Below are positions 1 to 8,178 of a stretch of 61,329 nucleotides of DNA, piece by piece; the first letter of the stretch is position 1; the number at the start of each line of letters is the position of its first letter. Origin of the DNA: Mesorhizobium ciceri WSM4083 (GTDB taxonomy: Bacteria > Pseudomonadota > Alphaproteobacteria > Rhizobiales > Rhizobiaceae). The stretch is from NCBI RefSeq assembly GCF_000519305.1, contig NZ_KI912610.1, positions 271,338 through 332,666 on the forward strand, given 5' to 3'. A program made the position numbers and the translations under genes. The notes beneath the pieces are model-generated. The model was not told the origin of the DNA, ran no database searches, and saw nothing but the letters and a program-made list of their open reading frames with translations.

Positions 1-370
1 ATCTCTATGACTGCGCGCCGGAGCTCTTGAAGGCGGGTGACCTGGCTCGACGTTTCGCTGCACTGATACGCGGCGACGATGATGCCGGCCTCGAGCAATG
101 GATCGACGACGCCACGGACAGCGAACTGGCTTCCCTTGCAGCAGGCATCGGCCGTGACATTGCCGCCGTTCGGGCCGCGATCACCCAGCCCTGGAGCACC
201 AGTCCCGTCGAGGGACAGATCAACCGTCTCAAGACCATCAAGCGCCAGATGTATGGGCGCTCTGGGTATCCGCTGCTGAGAAACAGGCTGCTGGCAGCCG
301 CCTAACGACCGTAGAAACAGACGGGGCAACCAAGGGAACGCCGCCCCTGCACCAAATATGCGGAAGATCC
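1..370 (+). mobile_element. ISL3-family insertion sequence, right-hand end (partial)
   Basis: This is the terminal part of an insertion sequence that continues left of the window. It contains the C-terminal end of an ISL3-type transposase, followed by about 65 bp of non-coding DNA. It appears to end at 370. Read on the minus strand, the end begins GGATCTTCCGCATATTTGG, which resembles the GGCTCTTCCGC-type terminal repeats of ISL3 elements. The ATPase frame on the other strand breaks off exactly here, which supports the boundary. The target duplication cannot be checked because the left end is absent. Confidence 0.75.
3..305 (+). CDS. ISL3-family transposase, C-terminal fragment
   Basis: The open frame enters from the window edge (L-Y-D-C-A-P-E at 3-23) and ends with TAA at 303-305, so only about the last 100 residues are visible. 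The segment with WSTSPVEGQINRLKTIKRQM followed by YGRSGYPLLRNRLL is the typical C-terminal end of DDE transposases of the ISL3 (IS204/IS1001/IS1165) group; the E in VEGQINR is the probable last catalytic acid. The 5' part lies outside the window, so whether the transposase is intact cannot be judged. The element inserted into the neighbouring ATPase gene. Confidence 0.85.
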   Translation, partial: LYDCAPELLKAGDLARRFAALIRGDDDAGLEQWIDDATDSELASLAAGIGRDIAAVRAAITQPWSTSPVEGQINRLKTIKRQMYGRSGYPLLRNRLLAAA

Positions 371-858
371 GTTGATTGTCGCGCCGCAACCACGCGCTTC
401 GTCCACCCTTCATTGGGGTCTGGGATCCAAATGTCGAGTGCCTCGGGCGTCTCCCGAAACATCATGAAGTGGTCGAACTGTACAGTTTTTGCGCCCGCGA
501 CACGGGCGATCGCTGCCGCCTCGTCCGGCTCGACCATACTCCAGCCGAGGCCAAGGTGGGGCCAGCAGGTAGCCTCCCGCTCCACGCTGAAGAAGGGCGA
601 GTAGCGGCAAAGATCGCGCTGCTCGAAGCCAATCCCTGACACGGCCTTCTCGACCGCACTCAGAAGGTGGCTCTTCCCAGATTCATTTGCGCCGACGATG
701 GTCGTAATCCGACTGTCGAACTCGACCTCGACGTAGGGATACCAGGCGTCACGAAACATTTCCCAATCGCCCTTGGGCTGGGCCTGGGGAGTCGCCTTGC
801 GGATATGGTCGAAGTTAAATGACTTGTAAAAGCGCGCATAGACGGTTGAAAGTCTCAT
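371..858 (-). pseudogene. AAA/SMC-like ATPase, N-terminal fragment truncated by the IS
   Basis: The likely start is the ATG at 858-856 (MRLSTVYARFYKSF). The protein has a P-loop VGANESGKSHLL near residues 56-67, as in ABC-type AAA ATPases of the RecF/OLD/SMC kind that often serve in defence or DNA repair. About 163 residues survive. At 371 the frame runs into the end of the ISL3 element, and the following residues (TDLPHIWCRGG...) are encoded by IS DNA. No Walker B or signature motif remains, so the product should be inactive unless the rest survives beyond the IS. It lies about 500 bp downstream of the helicase gene on the same strand and may be a third part of the same locus or of a separate system. 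Its exact family is not recognised. Confidence 0.7.
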
Positions 859-1362
859 GGTCAATCCATGTAAAGAAGGCGTCAACCGCAGTAATCTGCG
901 AACACCGGAAGCACGAACGAATGGACTACTTTGCATGCCTGAACGAGGCGATCAAGATAGGCCGCGATCGGTTAGGAAGCGTCAATCGGTTTCCAGACCG
1001 ATAATTGCAGGTGCGTGGCCGAATGTGCGGCAGAGTGAGACGAGGGAGTTCTTTCCAAGACAATCGTTGCCGAAGGAGCCTCCAGCGAACGGCGGTTATC
1101 CTCACGGTTGCTGCGGAAAGCTGCGGGTCAGGGTCCGGCCCTAGGCTGAATTGTCAGGATCGCGCTTCAATCGGCGAAACTGAGCGGAGCGCGGTGGCAT
1201 CCCAGAAGGGGACATTTACGCGCACTGCGGAAACCACATTTGCACCAAAGCGGACTTCCGCGATTCCGACAGCTTTGCCGACCAGATCATTCCCTGCTCG
1301 GAAAGCGAGACAGAAGTATTTCGTAGGTGCGACTGCATCTCGGCTGGCGACCAAACAACGAG
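859..1362. other. Intergenic stretch without a convincing gene
   Basis: This half-kilobase separates the helicase stop from the truncated ATPase start. A minus-strand frame runs from inside the helicase gene down to 1154, but it has no good start or ribosome-binding site and no recognisable motif. It may be a remnant of a deleted gene. I see no terminator or repeat. Confidence 0.4.
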
Positions 1363-3273
1363 CTACAGTGTAACCACGGACGCTTCGGTCCCGTCGAACC
1401 ACCCGCGGGAAACGACGGTGTTCACCAGCCCCTGCGGGTTCGAGGTGTAGCACACGATGGCAAGGCTCTCCTCGGCGCGGCTGCAGGTAACGTAGAAGAG
1501 CCGCCGGGTCCGATCGATACTCGTTTCCTCGCCGCTGGCTTCACGCTTCAGATCGGTAGCGCTTTTTGGCTCGACACCGAAAAGCTTATCGTACTTGAAT
1601 AGGAACCCTCGTGCTTCATCGTCACTGATGACGACCATGACCCGGGGAAACTCCAATCCCTTAACCCCCTGGTGCGTGCCAAATGGCGATCGCCCGCTCA
1701 CGTACTGGTCGTAAGCCTCTATCTGGTCGAACGGCGTAGCCAGCATCGTCCGCCACGCAGCTGTCTCGGACGTATCGAAGGCCTCGGACGTTGCGCCTTC
1801 GCTCGGCTCTTGATCCACGACGTCGGGATCGTCGGGCTGCGCAAACGGAAGTAATGCGTCCGGTACGGCGAACAGGCCGGTCCGAGCGACGTTCTGGAGT
1901 ACGTCGCGGAACGTTGGGTTCTGGGCGCTGTCAACGATGGCCTTCAGGCTACGGGCCGCCTCGCTAGCGCGCGCCAGCTGCTCCATCTGCTTTTCCGGGG
2001 TTGCCTTGAGCACGGCGGGATCGAGCAGTGGCGAAAACTTCCGCACCACCGCGGCCACCGTGAAGTCGTCCTCGCCCCGAAGCGCCCTGACGAGAGGCAG
2101 GACCTCCTTACTGAAGAAGCGTAGCGGCGCCGACGTTCCCTGGAGCAGCGACGTCTGCAGCCTGTCCTCGGAATAGATCGGCTCGAACATCTGGGCAAAG
2201 CCGAAGCGGACGGCCGCCATGTGATGCTCGAGCGTGAGCGTCTTGAAGTCACGACACGCCGAGGCCCAGGCGGGGTCGCCAGTCACCTCCGACATCTCCT
2301 TGGCGATTAGCCCCTCCGCCGCCATCTTGTCCGGAACGGATATGGGAAGAGCGAACAGCCGGACAAACCCTTCAGGCTTGTCGCGCCGCCCTGCCTGGAC
2401 GAGGCCATCCGCATCGGCGCGAATTCGATTGATGAGTCTTATCACGCGGTGTGGGCAGCGATGATTCATGGCCTTCTGGGGGAAAGCCCAGCCCGGCAGG
2501 TTCTTCCCCAGATCGACCTTACCGTCCGCGTAGATGCGCTGCATGGTGTCACCAAGCAGGCCCAGGGCGAATGTCGGGGTATGTGCTACCTGCACCGTCA
2601 GCAGGGCGTCCATGAGGTGGCGGTTGGTATCTTGGCTCTCATCGACCAAGAGGAACGGATATCTCGAGGTTAGCAGCAACTGCAGGACCGGCTTGTTCGT
2701 CAGAAACTCTGAGGTGATCGAGATCACCTCGGAGTGATTGAGCGCGTCGCGCGTCCGGTTGTCACCGATAGGGCTGTAGATAAACTTCTTCACTCCCGGC
2801 AGGGCAGCCAACCTCCGGCGTTTGCTCGCCAGGGAGCGGACCCGGTCCTGGTACGTCTTCGTAGCTTGATTCCTTGCGCCGGCGATCTCTTCTTCCAGCT
2901 CAGCAATCCGGGACTCCAGGTTGCCCTTGACCCATATCCGGATGTCATCGTTGTACCCGCTGATCATGGACCATGCGAACGCGTGGATGGTCGCGACTTC
3001 CACCCGCGCGTCATACTTGAGACGGCTGGCTATCTCGTCGCAGGCAGCGTTCGTATAGGTAATCACGCCAACCTTTTGCCTTGCCAGGGCCAGGCGCCTG
3101 CCGGTCGGAGTCAACAGGACATGATTGATCGCATCGACGAGCGAACGCGTCTTGCCCGAACCAGCGCCTGCGTACAGGAAGAAGCTTTGCGGCGTGTCAA
3201 GGTTCAGGCATGCTTGAATAAGCTCGTCCGCCTTCTTGTCCCGCTGACCGTCGTCGAGTTGATCGGCAATCAT
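1363..3273 (-). CDS. UvrD/PcrA-like superfamily 1 helicase, GajB-like
   Basis: This 636-residue SF1A helicase has all main motifs: Walker A AGAGSGKT (35-42), motif Ia TNAACDEI (74-81), Walker B DESQD (211-215), motif III GDTMQRIY (241-248), motif V HQGVKGLEF (534-542) and motif VI RRLFYVTCSRA (590-600). It should be an ATP-driven 3'-5' DNA translocase. The ATG overlaps the stop of the upstream OLD nuclease gene as ATGA, implying translational coupling and a shared operon. In Gabija, GajB is a UvrD-like partner of the OLD-type nuclease GajA; this protein is longer than the roughly 500 residues of studied GajB. An insertion of about 200 residues between motifs IV and V has no motif I can name. 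The pairing and the island location suggest phage defence, which is inference. Confidence 0.9.
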   Translation of the reverse strand: MIADQLDDGQRDKKADELIQACLNLDTPQSFFLYAGAGSGKTRSLVDAINHVLLTPTGRRLALARQKVGVITYTNAACDEIASRLKYDARVEVATIHAFAWSMISGYNDDIRIWVKGNLESRIAELEEEIAGARNQATKTYQDRVRSLASKRRRLAALPGVKKFIYSPIGDNRTRDALNHSEVISITSEFLTNKPVLQLLLTSRYPFLLVDESQDTNRHLMDALLTVQVAHTPTFALGLLGDTMQRIYADGKVDLGKNLPGWAFPQKAMNHRCPHRVIRLINRIRADADGLVQAGRRDKPEGFVRLFALPISVPDKMAAEGLIAKEMSEVTGDPAWASACRDFKTLTLEHHMAAVRFGFAQMFEPIYSEDRLQTSLLQGTSAPLRFFSKEVLPLVRALRGEDDFTVAAVVRKFSPLLDPAVLKATPEKQMEQLARASEAARSLKAIVDSAQNPTFRDVLQNVARTGLFAVPDALLPFAQPDDPDVVDQEPSEGATSEAFDTSETAAWRTMLATPFDQIEAYDQYVSGRSPFGTHQGVKGLEFPRVMVVISDDEARGFLFKYDKLFGVEPKSATDLKREASGEETSIDRTRRLFYVTCSRAEESLAIVCYTSNPQGLVNTVVSRGWFDGTEASVVTL

Positions 3274-5561
3274 TTGTCGGCCCCCAGGTCCGTAGACAGC
3301 ACCTCAATCTGCTTTTTCTCGAGCTGCCCGTTCAGCCAGGCCAGTCCGTCGGCGATATATGCAGGCACAGCAAGCTTTTCGAAGCCCTCTGCCCCCAGGA
3401 CGTTAAGCGCGAACTCGGCCTTTACGCCCTTGCGAAGCGCTTGGAAGAACTTCGCCCCGGTCTCGCCCACATTTGCCGAACCGGATATGGCCTCCCTGAA
3501 CTTGGCGACAAGGCCGATGCCTTCTAGCTCGGAGAAGAATTTCATGTTGGTGAACGCAAGGGCGTCCTCGAACGTGTAAGGGATCGCAGTCTGGGCTGAC
3601 GTGGCTTCGGGCCAAACGATCTCGACAGGCATCTGGTAGGCCACGCGCACTTCATGCAGGGCGGTCTGCTTGAGGACTTTGTCGACATCAGGCTGGAGGA
3701 GCTCGTCGATCTTGGTTTTCTGTGGCCACCACGACTTGAGCGTATCGTTGTTGGTGACCTGGTTTTCTCCGATCTTTGGCTGCACGGCTTCGCCCGACTG
3801 GGCGTCGAGGTCGGTGATGATGAGGGTGGTGATGCCGAGAAGATTGATCAGCGGCTTGAATCGGTGCGCGTGGCTGCCGCCCACCTCGAGCATGCTCACA
3901 TAGCCTTGGTTCACCCGGGCATAGTCTCGCGCGATGAAATTGGGCAAGAACATTCGCTCGGCGGAGCCTTCGACAAGAATCACGGCATCAGCAAAGAACA
4001 CGTCAGCGTGCTGCGCCCTGAGATAGCGCGTGACGAAGCGCTTTGTTTCGCTCTCCTCGCCGAACGCATTGGTCAGGTTAATGACCACCGAGGTCGGGAT
4101 CTGCACTTTGTTCATGCCGGCTGGAAGGCGACGGAAATACCGGAGGCAGCTGTAGGGTGTCTCATGGGCGACATGGCTGGAGTGCGTACTGACAACAAGT
4201 TGCGTGCGCAGCCCCGGGTTCGCTCCGAGGTCTTCATGGGCCCTCAGCACCTCGTATGCCTTCTTTATGAAGACCTGCTGCACCTGGGCGTGCAAGTGTG
4301 CCTCGGGCTCTTCGACGAGAACGAGGTGCAGAGGCTCCAACTGGCCCGCATCAGGCGCTTTGGAGGCTTTCCCCACCCGCATCCAGGCCGCCCGGAAGCT
4401 CATCAGCCGAAAGATCATCGAGATGAGGTTCTGGTATCCAAGGCCGTTGTTTCCCTCTGGTAGCCGGAGTACCGGTACGATCCCGCCATCCCCCCTTACG
4501 ACGTCCACCTGGAAAGAAATGGCCGCCTGGTGGTTTAGGCCGTCGACGGGTTTCAGTCGGGTCGAGACATGCGGCTTAGGATCGGTGATCCCCGGATAAC
4601 CCATCGTCTCGACCTCGGTAAAGGCTTCCTTGAAACTCTCGGTCAGCTTCAGGTCGTAGGCGTCCTGGGCTTCTTCGACCGCCTGCAGGGCCCCGATATC
4701 GGTCGGATCAGGGTACTCCGACGGATCGAGGTGCCGCTTGTAATAGTCGCGAACCTGGTCGGAAAGCTTGAGGCCGCCGGGCGACGACACTCCTTCGTCG
4801 TCGTCGTCGCCGCGATGCGCCCCGCCGAACCCGCGCTGGGCGCTGATTTCGTTGATCCGGATGAGTCCGACAAGAGGGTCGCCATCAAGTGGCAGTACAC
4901 CGGCAATGAGCTTCTGCGGCTGAGCCATTGCGTCCGTGGGTTCTACAAGTTTGTCTGGATCAAGCGTGTAGGCTCGTATTTCGAAATGCGCGTTGAGGCG
5001 TCGCTCCAGGAAATCCATCAGCGACGAGGGCCACAGAGTTAGCTTCGGAGAGGGCGCGGGAGCAGCGCCTGACTCGGCGCTTGCGGTTGGAATTGCGGCC
5101 TTTATCTTCTGGGTGTTCGCGAACGCATCCATGAATTCCTTATGGAGCGCTGGCATATCCTTGGGCTCGAGCCGCAAACGCACGCCGAGTTTGCCGCCGG
5201 TCCAATCGAGCTTGGGCACCAGATTGCTCACGAAGTGCAGCTCGTTGGGGGCGACGTTGAGCCAGATGTCGAGGACAGGCAGGAACGGTATCCAGGAGTC
5301 CTGTTCAAGATCCGGAGGCGCGGTTCCCTCGGCGTCGATCCAGGCTTGTCCAAGGGCGTTGATGCCGGCCCAGTGGCACAGTGTCACGTCATGCTTCTCG
5401 AAAGTCCTGCCGCGTTTAGTAAGGAAGCGTCGGAGCGCCAGCATGGCAGAGGTCTTGCCACTGTTGTTTGCGCCGACAAAAAGCGTGGTCTTGTCGGCCA
5501 GGTCGATCCGTACCGAAAGTAATTTGCGAAAATTGGCGATTTCCAGATGAGCAATATGCAT
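3270..5561 (-). CDS. OLD-family ATPase/TOPRIM endonuclease, GajA-like
   Basis: The 763-residue protein combines an ABC-type ATPase with a C-terminal TOPRIM nuclease. Visible motifs are Walker A GANNSGKT (30-37), a signature-like NNGLGYQNL (371-379), Walker B LVLVEEPEAHLH (413-424), an H-loop VVSTHSSHV (456-464), the TOPRIM glutamate in ILVEGSAE (E531) and the acidic pair ITDLDA (D584, D586). This is the layout of OLD nucleases, and those encoded beside UvrD helicases form class 2, which includes Gabija GajA. It is longer than the roughly 580-residue GajA prototypes, with an extra region around residues 140-330. It begins MHIAHLEIANFRKL, as OLD proteins do, and its stop overlaps the helicase start. 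It probably cleaves DNA under nucleotide control as phage defence, inferred from family and context. Confidence 0.9.
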   Translation of the reverse strand: MHIAHLEIANFRKLLSVRIDLADKTTLFVGANNSGKTSAMLALRRFLTKRGRTFEKHDVTLCHWAGINALGQAWIDAEGTAPPDLEQDSWIPFLPVLDIWLNVAPNELHFVSNLVPKLDWTGGKLGVRLRLEPKDMPALHKEFMDAFANTQKIKAAIPTASAESGAAPAPSPKLTLWPSSLMDFLERRLNAHFEIRAYTLDPDKLVEPTDAMAQPQKLIAGVLPLDGDPLVGLIRINEISAQRGFGGAHRGDDDDEGVSSPGGLKLSDQVRDYYKRHLDPSEYPDPTDIGALQAVEEAQDAYDLKLTESFKEAFTEVETMGYPGITDPKPHVSTRLKPVDGLNHQAAISFQVDVVRGDGGIVPVLRLPEGNNGLGYQNLISMIFRLMSFRAAWMRVGKASKAPDAGQLEPLHLVLVEEPEAHLHAQVQQVFIKKAYEVLRAHEDLGANPGLRTQLVVSTHSSHVAHETPYSCLRYFRRLPAGMNKVQIPTSVVINLTNAFGEESETKRFVTRYLRAQHADVFFADAVILVEGSAERMFLPNFIARDYARVNQGYVSMLEVGGSHAHRFKPLINLLGITTLIITDLDAQSGEAVQPKIGENQVTNNDTLKSWWPQKTKIDELLQPDVDKVLKQTALHEVRVAYQMPVEIVWPEATSAQTAIPYTFEDALAFTNMKFFSELEGIGLVAKFREAISGSANVGETGAKFFQALRKGVKAEFALNVLGAEGFEKLAVPAYIADGLAWLNGQLEKKQIEVLSTDLGADK

Positions 5562-6129
5562 TTCAGATCCCCCAAAATAACTTTAGTGCAAATTGGCATA
5601 ACAGAAGTCTCGCCTCTGGCCGCTGTCTTGGCAGGTGATGCCTCGCTCGCAGTTGCCGTGCGCCGTGCACAAGTCGGCTGACCGTCACCGAGTAGAGCAA
5701 ACGTCACTTCTTGCAAGAACTTTCCGGAGACATAGACCTCGAAACGACAGACCAAAGCCCGCACAGCAGATCTCCGATTAGGGCCGATATCAGGCCTAGA
5801 CCCATCTAAGTTGAACATCCGATCGCCTCCGCAGCTGCTGAAAGCTGCCAGTCCGCATCGGCCCCGAACGCGCCAGAGTAGTGGGTCGCTGATCACCAGC
5901 TCAGCGAAAAGCCGTCCGCCGACCTGCCGATGGATGCTCTCCTGCCGGAATGCAGCTGTACACACGTTGCTGCCAGTTTACGCCGAACGAACCAGTCAGG
6001 CCGGTTCCGCTTAACGAGGCTCTTCTTATTGTAGCCCAACACGAGATCCTCGCTCCGAATTGGCAATTAGGATGTGGCTTTGCGCTTCGATACCAACACG
6101 CCCGGATCACCAGGACCGAGGCAGCGTCC
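5562..6129. other. Intergenic stretch between the OLD gene and the excisionase-like gene
   Basis: This region should hold the promoter of the OLD/helicase operon (minus) and of the small HTH genes (plus). A minus-strand frame running into the OLD gene has low-complexity, poorly conserved-looking residues and no ribosome-binding site, so I do not call it. No long repeats or terminators stand out. Confidence 0.4.
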
Positions 6130-6381
6130 ATGAAGAGTGACGCTATCTCGTATGCCCCACGAGGGCTATCTCGTGAGGAAGCGGCTCGTTACATCGGTGT
6201 CGGATCGACGCTTTTTGACGAGATGGTTGCAGATGGGCGGATGCCCCAGCCCAAGCGCATCAACAGCCGCGCTGTCTGGGATCGTGTAGCCCTAGATATT
6301 GCTTTCACCTCGTTGCCGGACAAAGATAGCGGCCTTCAAGAGCTGTTGGAACGAAGCAAACGGGACGTAGAAAAAAGATAG
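6130..6381 (+). CDS. Small excisionase/AlpA-like DNA-binding protein
   Basis: This 83-residue protein carries a MerR/AlpA-type winged-helix signature: LSREEAARYIGVGSTLFDEM (residues 12-31) followed by GRMPQPKRI, the pattern by which such proteins contact DNA. Proteins of this kind usually act as recombination directionality factors or regulators of nearby integrases. The ATG at 6130 is chosen because the reading frame further upstream resembles non-coding sequence. The gene sits two genes upstream of the integrase on the same strand, a typical place for an excisionase. The family is seen; the excision role is inferred. Confidence 0.75.
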   Translation: MKSDAISYAPRGLSREEAARYIGVGSTLFDEMVADGRMPQPKRINSRAVWDRVALDIAFTSLPDKDSGLQELLERSKRDVEKR

Positions 6382-6448
6382 AAACTACGCTTGTTGCGTA
6401 TACGCTGCTGCAGACGTAGTACGATGATAGACTTGCGAAAGGCATGGC

Positions 6449-6646
6449 GTGAACGAGAATGAGAAACTTGCGCAAGACGTGAAAGCATGGCGGGCCAAGG
6501 AAGGGTTCACTGCCGCAGCCGCGGCCAAGATGCTGGGAATACCGAAGCGCACCTTTGAAGGCATAGAGCAAGGAAGAGGCTTTCCTTACCCGGTGCTCCT
6601 GCGCGTTGCCATCGAAAGCGAAACCCGTCGCTATGGGCAAATCTGA
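6449..6646 (+). CDS. Small Cro/XRE-like helix-turn-helix protein
   Basis: This 65-residue protein starts with GTG at 6449, preceded by an AAAGG-like site. The central part (FTAAAAAKMLGIPKRTFEGI, about residues 20-39) reads as a helix-turn-helix of the Cro/CI type, in which the second helix contacts DNA. It lies just upstream of the integrase gene and probably regulates it or the island. No other domain is present. The function is inferred from fold and position. Confidence 0.65.
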   Translation: MNENEKLAQDVKAWRAKEGFTAAAAAKMLGIPKRTFEGIEQGRGFPYPVLLRVAIESETRRYGQI

Positions 6647-6669
6647 AAGGGTCCTGAAAGGAGCATTTG

Positions 6670-7860
6670 ATGGCTCGCCCATTTAAGGACGCCAGTTACC
6701 CTGGGGTATCTTCGCGCTTCAAGAACGGCAAGCTAATCTATCGCTACCGCGCAAAGGGCATGCCTGAAATCCACCTTCCCGGTAAGCCAGGAGATCCCGA
6801 GTTCGAGGTGGCTTACGAGAAGGCCACGCAGGGCCAAAACAAGAATGCAGTTATTATCGATTTGCCCGGTCGGGCACTGCCAAAAACATTTGGCCATGCC
6901 GCGCGTCGACTTGAGACCACAATGGAGTGGCTGGATTTTGATGAAGCAACGCAGCGGAAGAATGCGCGACTGATCGAGCGCTTTCTCAGCCTGAAGGTCG
7001 ATCCTGCCTATCCGCTGACGTGGCGCGAAACGCCAGTCGAACACCTCGACGCGGATCGGCTTCGCGCCATAATTGAAGGCATCTTCAGAACAAACCGTAC
7101 GGTCGCCAAACACATGTTGGTGGCCATAAAGAAGCTTGTATGGGTCGCGACCGACATCGAAAAATGGATAAAGCCGCAGGACGATCCCTCGTTGTCCATC
7201 CGCGTGCGAGTGCCCAAATCGACCAAGAACCCGGCCTGGCCGATCGCGATGCGCGAAAGGTTCGAGGAGCGACACCCCATCGGGACAGCCGCACGCACCT
7301 GCTATGCACTCGGCTTCTGGCTCGGAAATCGTCGCGGCGATATCGCTGCTCTTGCGTGGGATGATCTTCTAACCGAAGAGATCGAACTGTTCGACGGCTC
7401 GCTGGTGCTAATCGAGGCCTTTGATTTCCGTCAGAAGAAGAACCGCAACCGCCATGGCGGGCGGGAGATGTTCATTCCAGTCGTCGACAAGCTAGCTGCG
7501 ACCTTGGATCCGCTCGATCGCTCGAAAGGCGGCACTGTCTTGAAGAACGCCTATGGCAGAGCATTTTCGGAAAAGAGCCTGACCGGTATGATGCAGCACT
7601 GGACGCGGCAGGCGGGAATTCCTGCCGGCTACACGCTCCATGGCCTGCGCCGCACCTTCGGCACCTACCTCGCTGAATGCAACATCCAAGCGCGAGCCAT
7701 CATGGAAGCGATGGGCCATTCCTCCATGATTGTAACTGATGAATATGTGCGTGAGGCCAACAAGAAGCGGATCGCGGTTGATATTGCTCGCGCTATCAAC
7801 GAGCGCGAGGCGAAACGGGATGCCATCAAGCGACGGGCAAACCTCCGCATCGTCAGATAG
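6670..7860 (+). CDS. Tyrosine-type site-specific integrase
   Basis: This 396-residue integrase should catalyse insertion and excision of the island at tRNA-Ile(CAT). The C-terminal catalytic domain shows the expected residues in order: the first arginine in GFWLGNRRGDIAALAWDDL, a lysine in FRQKKNRNRHGG, the box HGLRRTFGTYL (H-x-x-R), then a histidine in EAMGHSS and the nucleophilic tyrosine in VTDEYVREANK. The N-terminal part is a probable arm- and core-binding domain. The ATG at 6670 follows GAAAGGAG with good spacing. The gene ends about 107 bp from the 3' end of the tRNA gene, the classic arrangement. All catalytic residues are present, so it may be active. Confidence 0.92.
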   Translation: MARPFKDASYPGVSSRFKNGKLIYRYRAKGMPEIHLPGKPGDPEFEVAYEKATQGQNKNAVIIDLPGRALPKTFGHAARRLETTMEWLDFDEATQRKNARLIERFLSLKVDPAYPLTWRETPVEHLDADRLRAIIEGIFRTNRTVAKHMLVAIKKLVWVATDIEKWIKPQDDPSLSIRVRVPKSTKNPAWPIAMRERFEERHPIGTAARTCYALGFWLGNRRGDIAALAWDDLLTEEIELFDGSLVLIEAFDFRQKKNRNRHGGREMFIPVVDKLAATLDPLDRSKGGTVLKNAYGRAFSEKSLTGMMQHWTRQAGIPAGYTLHGLRRTFGTYLAECNIQARAIMEAMGHSSMIVTDEYVREANKKRIAVDIARAINEREAKRDAIKRRANLRIVR

Positions 7861-7900
7861 TCAAATCGAGTCGGAACAAACCGGGACCACGGTCTTTGCC

Positions 7901-7936
7901 TTGGGCCCATAATGGGCCCAAAACGTTTTGGGCCCA
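7901..7936. repeat. Nested TGGGCCCA palindromes at the integration site
   Basis: Two overlapping perfect inverted repeats lie between the integrase and the tRNA. One spans 7901-7921 (TTGGGCCCAT, one central base, ATGGGCCCAA). The other spans 7913-7936, a 24-bp palindrome whose half site is TGGGCCCAAAAC. The core TGGGCCCA occurs at 7902-7909, 7913-7920 and 7929-7936, and TGGGCCC recurs inside the tRNA 3' end at 7971-7977. They could be recombinase-binding sites, a transcription terminator or both. The attachment core itself is expected in the tRNA 3' end, but its second copy is outside the window. Confidence 0.7.
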
Positions 7937-7967
7937 GGCCACTTTTTCTCAATAAAATCAATGGTTA

Positions 7968-8043
7968 TGGTGGGCCCGGAGGGACTCGAACCCCCAACCA
8001 AGCGGTTATGAGCCGCCGGCTCTAACCATTGAGCTACAGGCCC
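7968..8043 (-). tRNA. tRNA-Ile with CAT anticodon (lysidine type)
   Basis: The minus strand gives a complete 76-nt cloverleaf: acceptor GGGCCTG pairing with CGGGCCC, D stem GCTC/GAGC, an anticodon loop CTCATAA with CAT, a T arm with TTCGAGT, and an encoded CCA. The acceptor and anticodon arm (loop CTCATAA followed by CCGCTTGG) resemble the minor isoleucine tRNA (ileX type), not initiator or elongator methionine tRNA. It should read AUA after TilS converts C34 to lysidine. It serves as the integration site of the island to its left. Confidence 0.93.
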
Positions 8044-8178
8044 CACGCGGGCTGGATTAATGTTTTTCGCATCGCGGCACAAGGCTTTCCCGACGGGCTT
8101 CCGCAGATCGCCCAAATCAACCCATAATCGCGCTCTACGCGACCCCTTGCGACTTGATCGCAGACCAAGGAGATTTTC

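Noticed and set aside
5384..5965. A 193-codon minus-strand frame overlapping the OLD gene start
   Set aside because: It overlaps the N-terminal P-loop region of a clear gene in another frame and has no motif or ribosome-binding site.
7968..8043. tRNA-Met because the anticodon is CAT
   Set aside because: The acceptor and anticodon arm match the minor isoleucine tRNA (loop CTCATAA followed by CCGCTTGG), not methionine tRNAs.
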